A model generated the notes under the pieces. The model made no database searches and was not told the DNA's origin. It worked only from the letters and a program-made list of their open reading frames with translations. From Anaerolineales bacterium (GTDB lineage Bacteria; Chloroflexota; Anaerolineae; Anaerolineales; UBA6668): DNA of 34,828 nt. Where the stretch lies: positions 1 to 34,828 of the forward strand of contig JAHDIM010000017.1 of NCBI GenBank assembly GCA_020630805.1, read 5' to 3'. Numbering within the stretch: position 1 is the first letter of the stretch; the number at the start of each line of letters is the position of its first letter. Shown here in pieces: positions 1 through 7,616 of this stretch. The position numbers and the translations under genes are program-made.

Positions 1-1
1 C

Positions 2-1113
2 AAGCGTGGTCCAATGCAGTCTGGCGATGTTGCCATGGAAGAAATTGCTGACCGCTTGTCAGACGCCGCCGAATCTACAGATGAAGGCGACATGACTGAC
101 AGCGAACAACAACAAGCCAGCAGCAACGACTCTAACCCCGTAAAAAAAAAGAAGAACTAAGTAACTCCGAATCTGGCGAAGAAGATACCGCCGACCCAAC
201 CCAAACTGAGCCCTCGCCGCAGTCTCAACAGCCGGCGCAGGACTCACACTGGTGGGAAGGCGGTAAGAAAGTTCAAGCCAAAGAAGAGTTCACCGCGCGT
301 CAGCTCAACACAGAGCTAGACCAACTGACTCGTCATCACAGCGGCAAACGCAGCCGCACCATCACAGACCGCAAACGCGGCCGCCACGTTCAATCTAAAC
401 CAGCCAACGGTGACTACAGCGACATCGCGTTCGATGCCACGCTGCGTGCCGCTGCGCCTTATCAGCTTCAACGCGAAGAACAACGTAAGACCATGGCATT
501 TGCCATCCGCAAGTCTGACCTACAAAAGAAGGTGCGCGTACGCAAAGCCGCTAACTTGGTCATGTTCGTGGTGGATGCATCTTGGTCAATGGCCGTTGCC
601 GAACGGATGAAAGCGACTAAGGGTGCCATCATGTCACTCTTGACAGATGCCTACCAACGGCGAGATCGGGTCGGGTTGGTCGTGTTCCAAAAGAACAAAT
701 CCACACTGATTTTGCCACCAACCAATTCTGTGCAATTGGCGCGCAAAGCACTAACGGATATTCCGGTGGGTGGGAAGACCCCTCTGTCTGCGGGGTTGAC
801 GCAAGCCTATGAAGTGATCAAGAAGCACAGCATCATCTATCCAGATGTGCAGCCACTGATGATTTTGCTGACAGATGGTGCAGGCAACGTCTCTATGACG
901 AATATGTCACCGGCACAAGAATCAAAAATTGCGGCCCAGAAGTTTGCCACTGACAAAATCCGCAGTATTGTCATCAACATGGAACATGCGTTATTTGATC
1001 AAGGTTTGGCAGATGAGCTCGCGGGGTATCTCGACGCGCCGTGTTTGAACTTGAAGAATTTGAAAGCAGAGAGTTTGTACGAGACCGTGAAGCAGGGCCT
1101 TGGGGATTTATAA
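2..1113 (+). CDS. chlD: Magnesium/cobalt chelatase D-type subunit, 5' partial, read through a -1 frameshift
   Basis: Partial at the window edge. Frame 2 (from base 2) encodes an acidic, Gln-rich linker and stops at TAA 158-160. Frame 1 is open from 136 to 1113 and continues the protein: a Pro/Gln/Glu-rich linker, a basic stretch, then a C-terminal von Willebrand A domain. The VWA part shows the MIDAS motif DASWS and a later LLTDGAGN loop, preceded by KVRVRKAANLVMFVVDAS, which is typical of BchD/ChlD. No ATG, GTG or TTG occurs in frame 1 before 493, so the VWA half has no plausible start of its own near the junction, and the linker upstream of 493 looks coding. The AAA+ part should lie upstream of the window. 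Such proteins work with a large CobN/BchH-like subunit to insert Mg or Co into tetrapyrroles. Programmed frameshifting yielding two subunits from chlD is known in bacteria. A homopolymer sequencing error or a simple broken gene are the alternatives. Confidence 0.8.
142..160 (+). other. chlD: Candidate -1 frameshift (slippery A9) site with nearby stop
   Basis: Nine consecutive A (142-150) followed by G give the heptamer A AAA AAG (145-151), correctly phased in frame 2, as in the dnaX frameshift site. The zero-frame stop TAA follows at 158-160. The frames overlap only from 136 (frame 1 has TAA at 133-135) to 160, so any switch must occur within 25 bases, and the slip site lies inside. A weak stem is possible downstream (GGCG 175-178 with CGCC 189-192); no clear upstream Shine-Dalgarno stimulator is seen. 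An A9 run can also cause transcriptional slippage. Without the shift, translation ends in KKKKN and yields a product lacking the VWA domain. Confidence 0.7.
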
Positions 1114-1135
1114 AGCTATCTCATAGAATCAAAAT

Positions 1136-1479
1136 AAAACGGGGTAGTGCCACTCCGCGGAGTGGCAGATAGGCATCAAGGTAAGCAATTCTGCTAGCCG
1201 AACCCTGCGATTAGGTGTCATCCCGCGCACGAACGAATAGAGACAGCAGTAACCGCATGACTGCGTGTGCGGGATCTCATTGCAATAGTTCGCTGTTTTA
1301 CGACCTTGGTATCAATGAGATCCCTGCCGCTGAGCCCACTGGACTACTTTGGGACAAATCGTTCGCGTCTGGGATGACACTTATGCTTTCGTTTTAGCTA
1401 GCAGAAACGAATTTTTCAATGCAATAGTCCTTAGATTGATGCCTACCTGACATGGCTCGCCATGTCACTACCCCGTTTT
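1136..1479. repeat. 344-bp MITE-like element with GTAG-footed terminal hairpins
   Basis: This fills the gap between the chelatase gene and the glycosylase gene. The ends are perfect 14-bp inverted repeats (1136-1149 and 1466-1479). Inside each end a GTAG foot (1144-1147; complement CTAC 1468-1471) abuts a palindrome: a perfect 20-bp one at 1148-1167 and 9-bp arms with a 2-base centre at 1448-1467. Further in, the inverted similarity continues: AGGCATCAA (1171-1179) with its complement near 1436-1444, TTCTGCTAGC (1189-1198) with its complement, GTCATCCC with complement GGGATGAC near 1372-1379, and GGGATCTCATT with AATGAGATCCC. The two halves are therefore diverged inverted copies of about 110-170 bp. 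No credible coding frame is inside. GTAG next to a palindrome is the hallmark of REP sequences mobilised by REP-associated tyrosine transposases; that link is inferred. Confidence 0.75.
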
Positions 1480-2091
1480 CGTAATTCACAACTCATGCGA
1501 CAAGACTTAGCCACCCTCATCCAAATCCCTGCCTTTGAGCGGATTTACAACACCTATGGCATGCATCCAGACTGGTCGCGTGCACCAGGATTTGCGACGC
1601 TGATTCATATTATTTTGGAGCAGCAGGTGTCATTAGCCTCTGCCCAAGCCGCCTTCGATAAGCTCACAGCGAAGTTAGGCACGGTCACTCCAGACGCATT
1701 TCTTTCCTTAGATGACGCTGAATTGAAAGCTGTCGGGTTTAGTCGCCAAAAGACACGCTATGGCCGCATTCTGGCGCAGGCCGTTTTAGACGGCACATTG
1801 GACATTCCAGCCCTCGCTACAGCAGATGACGAGACCGTCATTCAAGAGCTGACCAAGCTGACCGGCATTGGCATGTGGACTGCGAATGTCTACTTGTTAA
1901 TGGTGCTTGACCGACCTGACATTCTCCCTGCTGGTGATATTGCCCTCCAAGCAGCTGCGAAAGACGTTTTCGGCTTAGACAAACGGCCAAGCGGCGCAGA
2001 GCTCACTACAATGGCTGAAGCGTGGCGGCCTTACCGCACGTTGGCTTGTAAGCTACTCTGGCATTGGTATTTGTCTGAAAAAGCAAAATGA
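1462..2091 (+). CDS. DNA-3-methyladenine glycosylase-like HhH-GPD protein
   Basis: Predicted base-excision repair glycosylase removing alkylated bases, of the AlkA/HhH-GPD superfamily. With the first ATG it has 209 residues. The helix-hairpin-helix is LTGIGMWTA (133-141), followed by the GPD region PAGDIAL with the probable catalytic Asp at 159. An earlier LEQQVSLASA segment and FSRQKTRY are also typical of this fold. It lacks the N-terminal domain of E. coli AlkA, like many short bacterial versions. The start is uncertain: ATG 1462 lies inside the terminal palindrome of the preceding repeat element, and neither it nor ATG 1495 (residue 12) has a clear ribosome binding site. The 3' end overlaps the next gene by four bases (ATGA), so the two are probably translationally coupled. 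Confidence 0.85.
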   Translation: MSLPRFRNSQLMRQDLATLIQIPAFERIYNTYGMHPDWSRAPGFATLIHIILEQQVSLASAQAAFDKLTAKLGTVTPDAFLSLDDAELKAVGFSRQKTRYGRILAQAVLDGTLDIPALATADDETVIQELTKLTGIGMWTANVYLLMVLDRPDILPAGDIALQAAAKDVFGLDKRPSGAELTTMAEAWRPYRTLACKLLWHWYLSEKAK

Positions 2092-2885
2092 TTGAGCTAG
2101 CGCCAGCCCATAAAACTGGGCTAGTCATTGCACGTCCCGTTCTCACCGCAGCCGGAACTTGGGGCTTTGCCGACGAATATGCAAAGCTAATTGATTTTTC
2201 ACAGCTCGGCGCATTTGTTACCAATCCATTGACGTGGAGCCCGCGTCAACCGGCCAACGCCAATGGCGCCGCCCAAACTTCTGCTGGAGTGCTGTTGCAC
2301 ACTGGGTTGCCGAATATGGGCGTGCGCAATGCGCTCAAACGCCTCGGTGGTAAATGGAAGCGCCTGCCGTGTCCCGTAATTCCCCACCTTGCGTTAGATC
2401 ATCCTGACCATGCTTGGCGTGCCACAGAATTACTGGCACAGCACCCAAATATTGTTGGCATTGAGCTTGGCTTTCGGCACGACATGCACCCCTCAGACGC
2501 AGCAGAGATTATTGAAGCAGCCGTCGATGGCGAGTTACCTGTGCTCGTACGACTGCCATATCATGACAGTCGGCAGCTGGCACAAGTTGCAGAACGCGCT
2601 GGCGCTGTGGCAGTAACCGCCTGTGCCCCTGAGCGTTACACCGCAGAAGATGCTGACACCAAACTGCCCAGCGGTCGCTTATATTCAACTGCACATGGCA
2701 CGCATGTCAGTAATCTTTTAGATACGCTAATGAACAGCATATCCCTACCAATTCTTGCGTCAGGAGGGATTGCATCTGTAGAACAAGCCAAAGCATTGCT
2801 CACCACAGGAGCAACCGCTATTCAGCTAGATGGCTTAGTCTGGCAACATCCGCAGCGGGTACGGGACATTTTGGCAGTAGGCTAG
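2088..2885 (+). CDS. Dihydroorotate dehydrogenase-like FMN TIM-barrel protein, degenerate
   Basis: 265 residues. The fold is recognisable as class 1 dihydroorotate dehydrogenase-like: AAGTWGFADEY (21-31) and LGAFVTNPLTWSPR (40-53) match the N-terminal strands, LLHTGLPNMG resembles the family's glycine/asparagine loop, and LASGGIASVEQAKALLTTGA (223-242) is the C-terminal phosphate-binding part. The family's NxSCPN loop, which carries the catalytic Cys or Ser region, is replaced by IELGFRHDM (125-133). The usual Lys of VTK is Asn46, and the later FMN-contacting Lys is Arg155. It may therefore bind a flavin but is unlikely to oxidise dihydroorotate in the standard way. It overlaps the glycosylase gene by four bases and lies 12 bases before rsmG, so the three are likely co-transcribed; no other pyrimidine gene is near. 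Confidence 0.7.
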   Translation: MIELAPAHKTGLVIARPVLTAAGTWGFADEYAKLIDFSQLGAFVTNPLTWSPRQPANANGAAQTSAGVLLHTGLPNMGVRNALKRLGGKWKRLPCPVIPHLALDHPDHAWRATELLAQHPNIVGIELGFRHDMHPSDAAEIIEAAVDGELPVLVRLPYHDSRQLAQVAERAGAVAVTACAPERYTAEDADTKLPSGRLYSTAHGTHVSNLLDTLMNSISLPILASGGIASVEQAKALLTTGATAIQLDGLVWQHPQRVRDILAVG

Positions 2886-2897
2886 TAGACTCAACGT

Positions 2898-3566
2898 ATG
2901 CAACCAACCGCAACGCAACGCCAAGCGCTTGACACTTACAAAGCCTTACTCATCGAGTGGAATCAACGCCAAAACCTGACGGCAATTCGTGATCCAGAAG
3001 AAATGGATCGGAAGCATTTTCAAGATTCGCTAACGGTCTTGCCATATATTGGCGCTGATGTGGGCCGTGTCATTGATGTTGGCACCGGCGCTGGCTTTCC
3101 AGGCTTAGTGCTGAAAATTATGCGCCCAGAGATTGCGCTCACCTTGGTGGAGTCAGTTGGGAAGAAATGCAACTTTCTAACACACGTTGCCAACGAGCTT
3201 GGGTTAGATCAGGTAACGGTGCTGAATGAGCGCGCAGAAGCCGTGGGACAACTTCCTGACCATCGTGAACAGTATGATGTGGCAATTGCCCGGGCCTGTG
3301 CGCATTTGCCAGTCTTGAGTGAATATCTACTGCCGCTTGTCAGAGTAGGCGGCACCATGTTGGCCATGAAAGGGGAATCCGCAAGCCGCGAAGTTCAAGA
3401 AGCCCAACAGGCAATTTCACTGCTTGGTGGGCAGCATAAAAAAACGCACACCATTACGGTCCCGCAAATTTCAGATCCACGTTTCATTATTGAAATCGAA
3501 AAGAATTCAGCAACGCCTTCCAACTACCCTCGGCGTGTCGGGAAACCTTCAAAACGTCCATTGTAG
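2898..3566 (+). CDS. rsmG: 16S rRNA (guanine(527)-N7)-methyltransferase RsmG
   Basis: SAM-dependent methyltransferase that modifies G527 of 16S rRNA; this is known for the family. At 222 residues it has the usual length. The N-terminal segment LLIEWNQRQNLTAIRDPEEM with the following KHFQDSL is characteristic. The SAM-binding motif VIDVGTGAGFPG is at 58-69, followed by LVESVGKKCNFL and, later, a conserved VAIARA and MKGE. The last 15 residues are a basic tail ending in GKPSKRPL. The gene begins 12 bases after the preceding frame, and no strong terminator is visible after it. Confidence 0.95.
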   Translation: MQPTATQRQALDTYKALLIEWNQRQNLTAIRDPEEMDRKHFQDSLTVLPYIGADVGRVIDVGTGAGFPGLVLKIMRPEIALTLVESVGKKCNFLTHVANELGLDQVTVLNERAEAVGQLPDHREQYDVAIARACAHLPVLSEYLLPLVRVGGTMLAMKGESASREVQEAQQAISLLGGQHKKTHTITVPQISDPRFIIEIEKNSATPSNYPRRVGKPSKRPL

Positions 3567-3883
3567 CCACATCGCGCAAACCAATTTCTAACTGTCAGAA
3601 AGGTTGTCAGATTCTTCAGCGACAATAAAAGCGTCAAAAGACCTTATTTTGTGAAAAATCTAGGCCTTCTTCGTCGCAAATTTTCCGGTCACAATCAAAA
3701 TCTAAGCGTTTTATTGAGATTTGGATTCGACTTAATTGGGGTTTAAGCTAGCAAATAAAGTTCCACGATGATTTAGCCCTAATAGGTTATTTTTTGGTTT
3801 GTATGGCATTGCTACACTGAATATGTAATAACTGTATCGTATTGGTAGTGATGCAATCAACAAAGCACTTAGGTAGGTAGAAA
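3567..3883. other. 317-bp AT-rich intergenic spacer
   Basis: No coding frame with a ribosome binding site and no clear intrinsic terminator was seen after rsmG. Weak inverted pairs occur (AAATCT near 3698 with AGATTT near 3716). The 3' end must carry the promoter of the receiver gene. No good -35/-10 pair is visible, but AGGTAGG at about 3871-3877 can serve as ribosome binding site for ATG 3884. Confidence 0.5.
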
Positions 3884-4315
3884 ATGGCATCAGTTTTATT
3901 GGTAGATGAATCACGCGTCAATTTGCGCGTCATGCAGTATGTCCTTAGCCGGGCAGGTCACGAACTTTTCTTAGCAGAAAGTGGACTAGAAGGTCTGTAC
4001 CACTTACAAGACAATGACATTGACCTAGTCATTACTGAAGCACACATGCAGCTGATGGATGGCTTCGAATTTGTGCAGCACGTACGCAATAATCCAACGC
4101 ACTTACGTCTGCCTATTCTGATGTTGACCAACGTTGGGGATGAAGAAGTTGTGCGCCGCGCGCGCCGCTCTTCCGTCAATGGATTTCTGACACAGCCGCT
4201 GAACTCGCGTCAGCTTAGCGACATTGTCACACGCACCTTGGTAAATCGGATGCAAACGCGTCCCCTGGGCACGAAAATCTTGCCAACTTTTGGCTTGCCG
4301 GGCCTATCGCTTTAG
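3884..4315 (+). CDS. Receiver-domain protein lacking the phosphoacceptor Asp
   Basis: 143 residues forming a single CheY-like receiver domain with a short C-terminal tail and no output domain. The acidic pair is present as D8 E9 (LLVDES). The phosphoacceptor position, in DLVITxxHMxLMDGFE, is Glu52 instead of Asp. The conserved Thr is kept (T82, LMLTN), but the conserved Lys of the KP pair is Gln104 (TQP). Loss of both Asp and Lys argues against normal phosphorylation; Glu can mimic a constitutively active state, so this is probably a pseudo-receiver acting by protein contact. It is monocistronic: a bidirectional terminator follows, no histidine kinase gene is nearby, and AGGTAGG precedes the start. 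Confidence 0.85.
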   Translation: MASVLLVDESRVNLRVMQYVLSRAGHELFLAESGLEGLYHLQDNDIDLVITEAHMQLMDGFEFVQHVRNNPTHLRLPILMLTNVGDEEVVRRARRSSVNGFLTQPLNSRQLSDIVTRTLVNRMQTRPLGTKILPTFGLPGLSL

Positions 4316-4344
4316 ACCATCGCAAAACCTACTTAAAACAAAAT

Positions 4345-4383
4345 AAAACGCCCAGTCTGCAAGGTCAGTACTGGGCGTTTTTT
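4345..4383. terminator. Bidirectional intrinsic terminator
   Basis: A perfect 12-bp stem, AAAACGCCCAGT (4345-4356) with ACTGGGCGTTTT (4370-4381), ends in a T run and has an A run on the other side. It lies between the convergent receiver gene and dehydrogenase gene and can serve both. Confidence 0.9.
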
Positions 4384-4385
4384 GT

Positions 4386-5192
4386 TTATTTGAGGTCTGG
4401 GTCTAAGTAAGGTTCCATGGTGCGCGCCATGACCCACATCGCAAAGCGTTTTGGCATGAGACGCTGTAACACATTTGTAAAAAAGTGATTGGTCCGACCT
4501 GGAATCACTAACTGCTTTTTTCCAAGTGCTGCCATGCCTTGCGCGACGACGCGCTGCGCACTCATCCAAGGGACTTTGGCGTTGCGCATGTTGAGCCCGC
4601 CTGTATTAATCATTTCTGTTCGTGTTGCTCCCGGCGCAAGCACCAGCACGTCTACATTGTGTGGCGCCAATTCTGTACCAAGTGCTAGCCCAAAATTGAG
4701 CAGATAGGACTTTGCAGCCGCATAACTTGCAATGTATGGAGATGCATTGAAGCCTGCAATAGACGACACCAACACAATCCCGCCACGCTTACGCGCAACC
4801 ATTTTTGTTGCAAAATGATGCGTCAATTGCATAGGTGTCATTACGTTGAGCGTCACAAATGCACTGCGTCCTTCCAATGATTGTTTTAGAAAGACACCCG
4901 GCAATGCTGCCCCAGCATTATTGACAAGCAACCCAATTTCAAGATCATCAGTCGCAGTTTGAATGACGTCTAAACAGTCTGCATGCGACAAGTCGGCAAC
5001 AACCACCCGCGTTTGAACTGCGAATTCTTTTTCTAACGCCTGCGAGAGTAGAACCAGCTTACCCTCCCGACGCGCCACAATGACAAGATTGAATCCTTCA
5101 GCAGCGAGTTGGCGCGCATACTCTGCCCCAATCCCTGAGGAGGCACCAGTGACTAGCGCCCAAGGCCCATAGCGTTGTAAAGAAGTCTTCAT
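4386..5192 (-). CDS. Short-chain dehydrogenase/reductase (SDR family)
   Basis: 268 residues, a classical-type SDR: NAD(P)-binding TGASSGIG (15-22), NNAG (91-94), catalytic Ser143/144 and the YxxxK pair Tyr157/Lys161 (SYAAAK). The acidic or basic residues after the second strand (VARREGK) suggest NADP(H) preference. A C-terminal extension with an amphipathic segment (NVLQRLMPKRFAMWVMARTM) resembles the membrane-associated SDRs near lipid enzymes. The substrate cannot be read from sequence. A TATAAT about 16 bases upstream of the start (minus strand) is a plausible -10 box; no strong ribosome binding site is seen. It is a single gene between two terminators. Confidence 0.9.
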   Translation of the reverse strand: MKTSLQRYGPWALVTGASSGIGAEYARQLAAEGFNLVIVARREGKLVLLSQALEKEFAVQTRVVVADLSHADCLDVIQTATDDLEIGLLVNNAGAALPGVFLKQSLEGRSAFVTLNVMTPMQLTHHFATKMVARKRGGIVLVSSIAGFNASPYIASYAAAKSYLLNFGLALGTELAPHNVDVLVLAPGATRTEMINTGGLNMRNAKVPWMSAQRVVAQGMAALGKKQLVIPGRTNHFFTNVLQRLMPKRFAMWVMARTMEPYLDPDLK

Positions 5193-5295
5193 TGTTAGTC
5201 CCGATTATAGAGAGGAAAACCCAACCTAACGCACATCGTTGCGAACAAGTTGACTACTTTTGTGTGATGTTGTGCGGCTCTCAGAGCCAGAATCA

Positions 5296-5321
5296 AAAAA
5301 CGCCCATTGCTGAGCGTTTTT
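5296..5321 (-). terminator. Intrinsic terminator of the Ntn-hydrolase gene
   Basis: On the minus strand the stem AAAAACGC/GCGTTTTT (5296-5303 with 5314-5321) is followed by a T run. It lies 15 bases past the stop of the gene ending at 5336. Confidence 0.8.
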
Positions 5322-5335
5322 CAAAGTGATTACTG

Positions 5336-5863
5336 CTATTTCTTCTTCGCTTTTGCTTTGCCATCCGTTGGCTGTTGAATCAACCGCACTGGGGCTTCGC
5401 AGTAGATAGAGAGTTCAATGGCTGTCTCGACCGCCTTTTCTGCGGTGTGTCCAAGATAAAGCGCCGCAAGGGCATAATCCATTCCAGCGCCAATGGCTTC
5501 GTAGGTCGTGACTTCATTCACGAACCAGTCATTGACGTAGAAGACTTTTCCGCCATAGCCAATGAGGTAGCTGTTGCGAATGCCGGATTTACCGACCTTT
5601 TTATTTTTCCAATCTGAAAATTCAGACAAGAACTCCAGCATCGCCAATTCGTTTGGCGATTGCGGCATATGCGTTTGGACGAACAATCGCAACAACGACG
5701 TTTCCTCTGCTAAGCCAACGCCTCCAACAATAAGGCCGTTGTGTTCCCACAACTTAGAGTGACTTGAATTATTGCCACGTGACTGTGTAGAGCCACGCGT
5801 TGTAATTGAGTCTGAGGCAATATCAAAACCAGTTTCTGTAATTCTGCACGCGACGACGCTCAA
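5336..5863 (-). CDS. Proteasome-like Ntn-hydrolase family protein with Ser nucleophile position
   Basis: 175 residues starting at a TTG codon (5861-5863), fixed by a perfect AGGAGGT five bases upstream. After removal of Met the first residue would be Ser. Counting from it, Asp is residue 17 (IASDS), as in HslV (IAGDG), and Lys is residue 36 (SKLW) against Lys33, followed by a HslV-like GLIVGGVG strand. The C-terminal part, AIGAGMDYALAALYLG then TAEKAVETAIELSIYC, matches the helix region of proteasome beta/HslV subunits. The fold assignment is therefore good, but the family's Thr1 is Ser. A Lys/Ala-rich tail (KAKAKKK) ends the protein. No HslU-like ATPase or proteasome partner is nearby. It may be a self-processing peptidase or an inactive relative. 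Confidence 0.7.
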   Translation of the reverse strand: MSVVACRITETGFDIASDSITTRGSTQSRGNNSSHSKLWEHNGLIVGGVGLAEETSLLRLFVQTHMPQSPNELAMLEFLSEFSDWKNKKVGKSGIRNSYLIGYGGKVFYVNDWFVNEVTTYEAIGAGMDYALAALYLGHTAEKAVETAIELSIYCEAPVRLIQQPTDGKAKAKKK

Positions 5864-5965
5864 CGGTTACCTCCTTGGTAATCAATGTCTTTATAACATG
5901 CGTTCTATTTGAGTAAGAGGCATTCTACTTTTGCAGCGCTAGTTTTACAACCGAGATGCAAACTT

Positions 5966-7603
5966 TTACGACGAAAGCATGTTGAGCGGGGCAGTTTGCT
6001 TGATCTGTTCCGCACTCGCAATAAGGTGCGCCAAATCATAGCCATACTGCTCACTAGAAGAGCATCCTAACCGCGGATAAGCACCTTTGACGTCTGTCCC
6101 ATGTAATATTTTCATTAGCTTGAGCATGACACGTTGGGCTGTCTCTTTCTTAGTATCCCAGAGCAAAATATAGGCACCATCATTAAGCGCAAAGAGTTCA
6201 TCTGCTGTCCGAATTTCCTTGCTCAGCAACGCAAAGGGGGTAATGTGTTTGTCCGAGACATATTCGAGTGAAACCACAGTAATGGGGACATCATTCGCCC
6301 GCGCTTGCAACAACTTGTCTGCCCATTCCTGACGAATATACGGCGCTGACTTTTCACGTGAAAATGGCGGCACAATTTGTAAGGTGGTTTGTGCCTTTGC
6401 ATCTGCCAAGTGTTGTCTGGCCAGCGTCAACAGTTCGCTAATATTTTCTGCCATTGTTGGGTAGCTAGACAAGCCAATTGCTGCATGTAGGCCATTTTTC
6501 TGTAGCAGTTTGCGCTGGAGTTTCTGCGCAACAGCAAACGGCATTGCAGTGTCCCACAACAAGACATAGATCTTTTCTCGTGAGAGAAAAACTTTGTCCC
6601 GTAACCGGAGTTCCGCTTCCACCACATTTGCGTCTTGTACAGAAACTGGGGCTTCGGTTTCAAGGACTAAGACAGATACAGGCGTATCTTCAGCCCAAGC
6701 ATCAGTGAGCACTGGATGCCAGATCTTTTCAAGGTAAGGTTGAACCCGGCTTTCATCAATGCTAATCACAATGGAATCTGCGCTTTGCTCCATCGCCGCA
6801 GACATTGCCTCATCTGCGCGAGACACAAGCTCAACAATTTCTGATGCGTCTAACGGATAGCTAGAAATACCAACCGCTGCATCCATTTTTGTCTTATCTT
6901 TGATCACCCTTTGCAATTTTTGTGCAATTGCGTTCGCGGCTCTTGAAGACACATTCCAAAGCAGCAGATATTGACCATCTTTGACTTGCATCACGGCGTC
7001 TTTGACACGGAGTTCTTGGCGCATTTCTTCCCAAAAATAGTTTGGCAGCGCATCCATTGTTTTGAATGACAAGAGAGATAGATTCGCATCGCTCATTTGC
7101 GCTTCAGAGACATAGTGTGCCCAACTGCGCTCGATACGTTTGCGCGCCGCTTCACGAGAAGGAATAACCCCAGGCAGATGGCTGAAGACTCCGCTAAATG
7201 CTGAAAACAGCGCCAGCATTGCGCCCAGCAACGTAATAACAATTCCCAATGTCACTGCGCTGAAGCGGAAGTAAAGCAACGCAAGACATAATAGAGTTCC
7301 CCCCGCAAACAGCACTTGTAGCACAGGAAAGGTGCGACTCCGAATTCGCAAGCCGATTACCTGCGAAATGAGCAGCAGCACCAAACAAGCAATAATTGCG
7401 AGCAGCATGGTCAGAATGGTCGTCTGGCGCGTGGTCTCAATAAGCTGATTGTCCGAGCGCAAAAACTTAATCAGGTCCCATACAAGCCAAGCAGCCGAAC
7501 TGCTGCCCTGCCACGGGCCAAATACATAGGCAAAGATTGCAAATACCGTGCTGTATAAGCCAATTGTTTCGCGAAGGCGTTGAGATCGTAATGCAGCATT
7601 CAT
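5966..7603 (-). CDS. Membrane protein with three degenerate GGDEF domains
   Basis: 545 residues from ATG 7603, chosen because AAGGA lies 10 bases upstream and the longer frame (7723) would overlap the preceding gene by 107 bases. The N-terminal half-third has about four membrane segments (near 14-30, 62-83, 93-110, 114-138). Three related cytoplasmic repeats follow (about 160-280, 295-410, 425-540). Each has a strand pair with DGQYLLLW, EKIYVLLWD or DGAYILLWD at the place of the GGDEF loop. The first two end in the family's typical AAVGISSYPLD...ADEAM and AAIGLSSYP...DAK. None keeps the GG(D/E)EF residues, so they should not make c-di-GMP; they may bind nucleotide or each other. The gene follows the GH99-like lipoprotein gene by 13 bases in one operon. 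Confidence 0.75.
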   Translation of the reverse strand: MNAALRSQRLRETIGLYSTVFAIFAYVFGPWQGSSSAAWLVWDLIKFLRSDNQLIETTRQTTILTMLLAIIACLVLLLISQVIGLRIRSRTFPVLQVLFAGGTLLCLALLYFRFSAVTLGIVITLLGAMLALFSAFSGVFSHLPGVIPSREAARKRIERSWAHYVSEAQMSDANLSLLSFKTMDALPNYFWEEMRQELRVKDAVMQVKDGQYLLLWNVSSRAANAIAQKLQRVIKDKTKMDAAVGISSYPLDASEIVELVSRADEAMSAAMEQSADSIVISIDESRVQPYLEKIWHPVLTDAWAEDTPVSVLVLETEAPVSVQDANVVEAELRLRDKVFLSREKIYVLLWDTAMPFAVAQKLQRKLLQKNGLHAAIGLSSYPTMAENISELLTLARQHLADAKAQTTLQIVPPFSREKSAPYIRQEWADKLLQARANDVPITVVSLEYVSDKHITPFALLSKEIRTADELFALNDGAYILLWDTKKETAQRVMLKLMKILHGTDVKGAYPRLGCSSSEQYGYDLAHLIASAEQIKQTAPLNMLSS

Positions 7604-7616
7604 ACGCGAGTAGTCC

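Noticed and set aside
1215-1397. 60-residue plus-strand frame inside the 344-bp repeat
   Set aside because: It spans both arms of the inverted repeat, has no ribosome binding site and resembles nothing.
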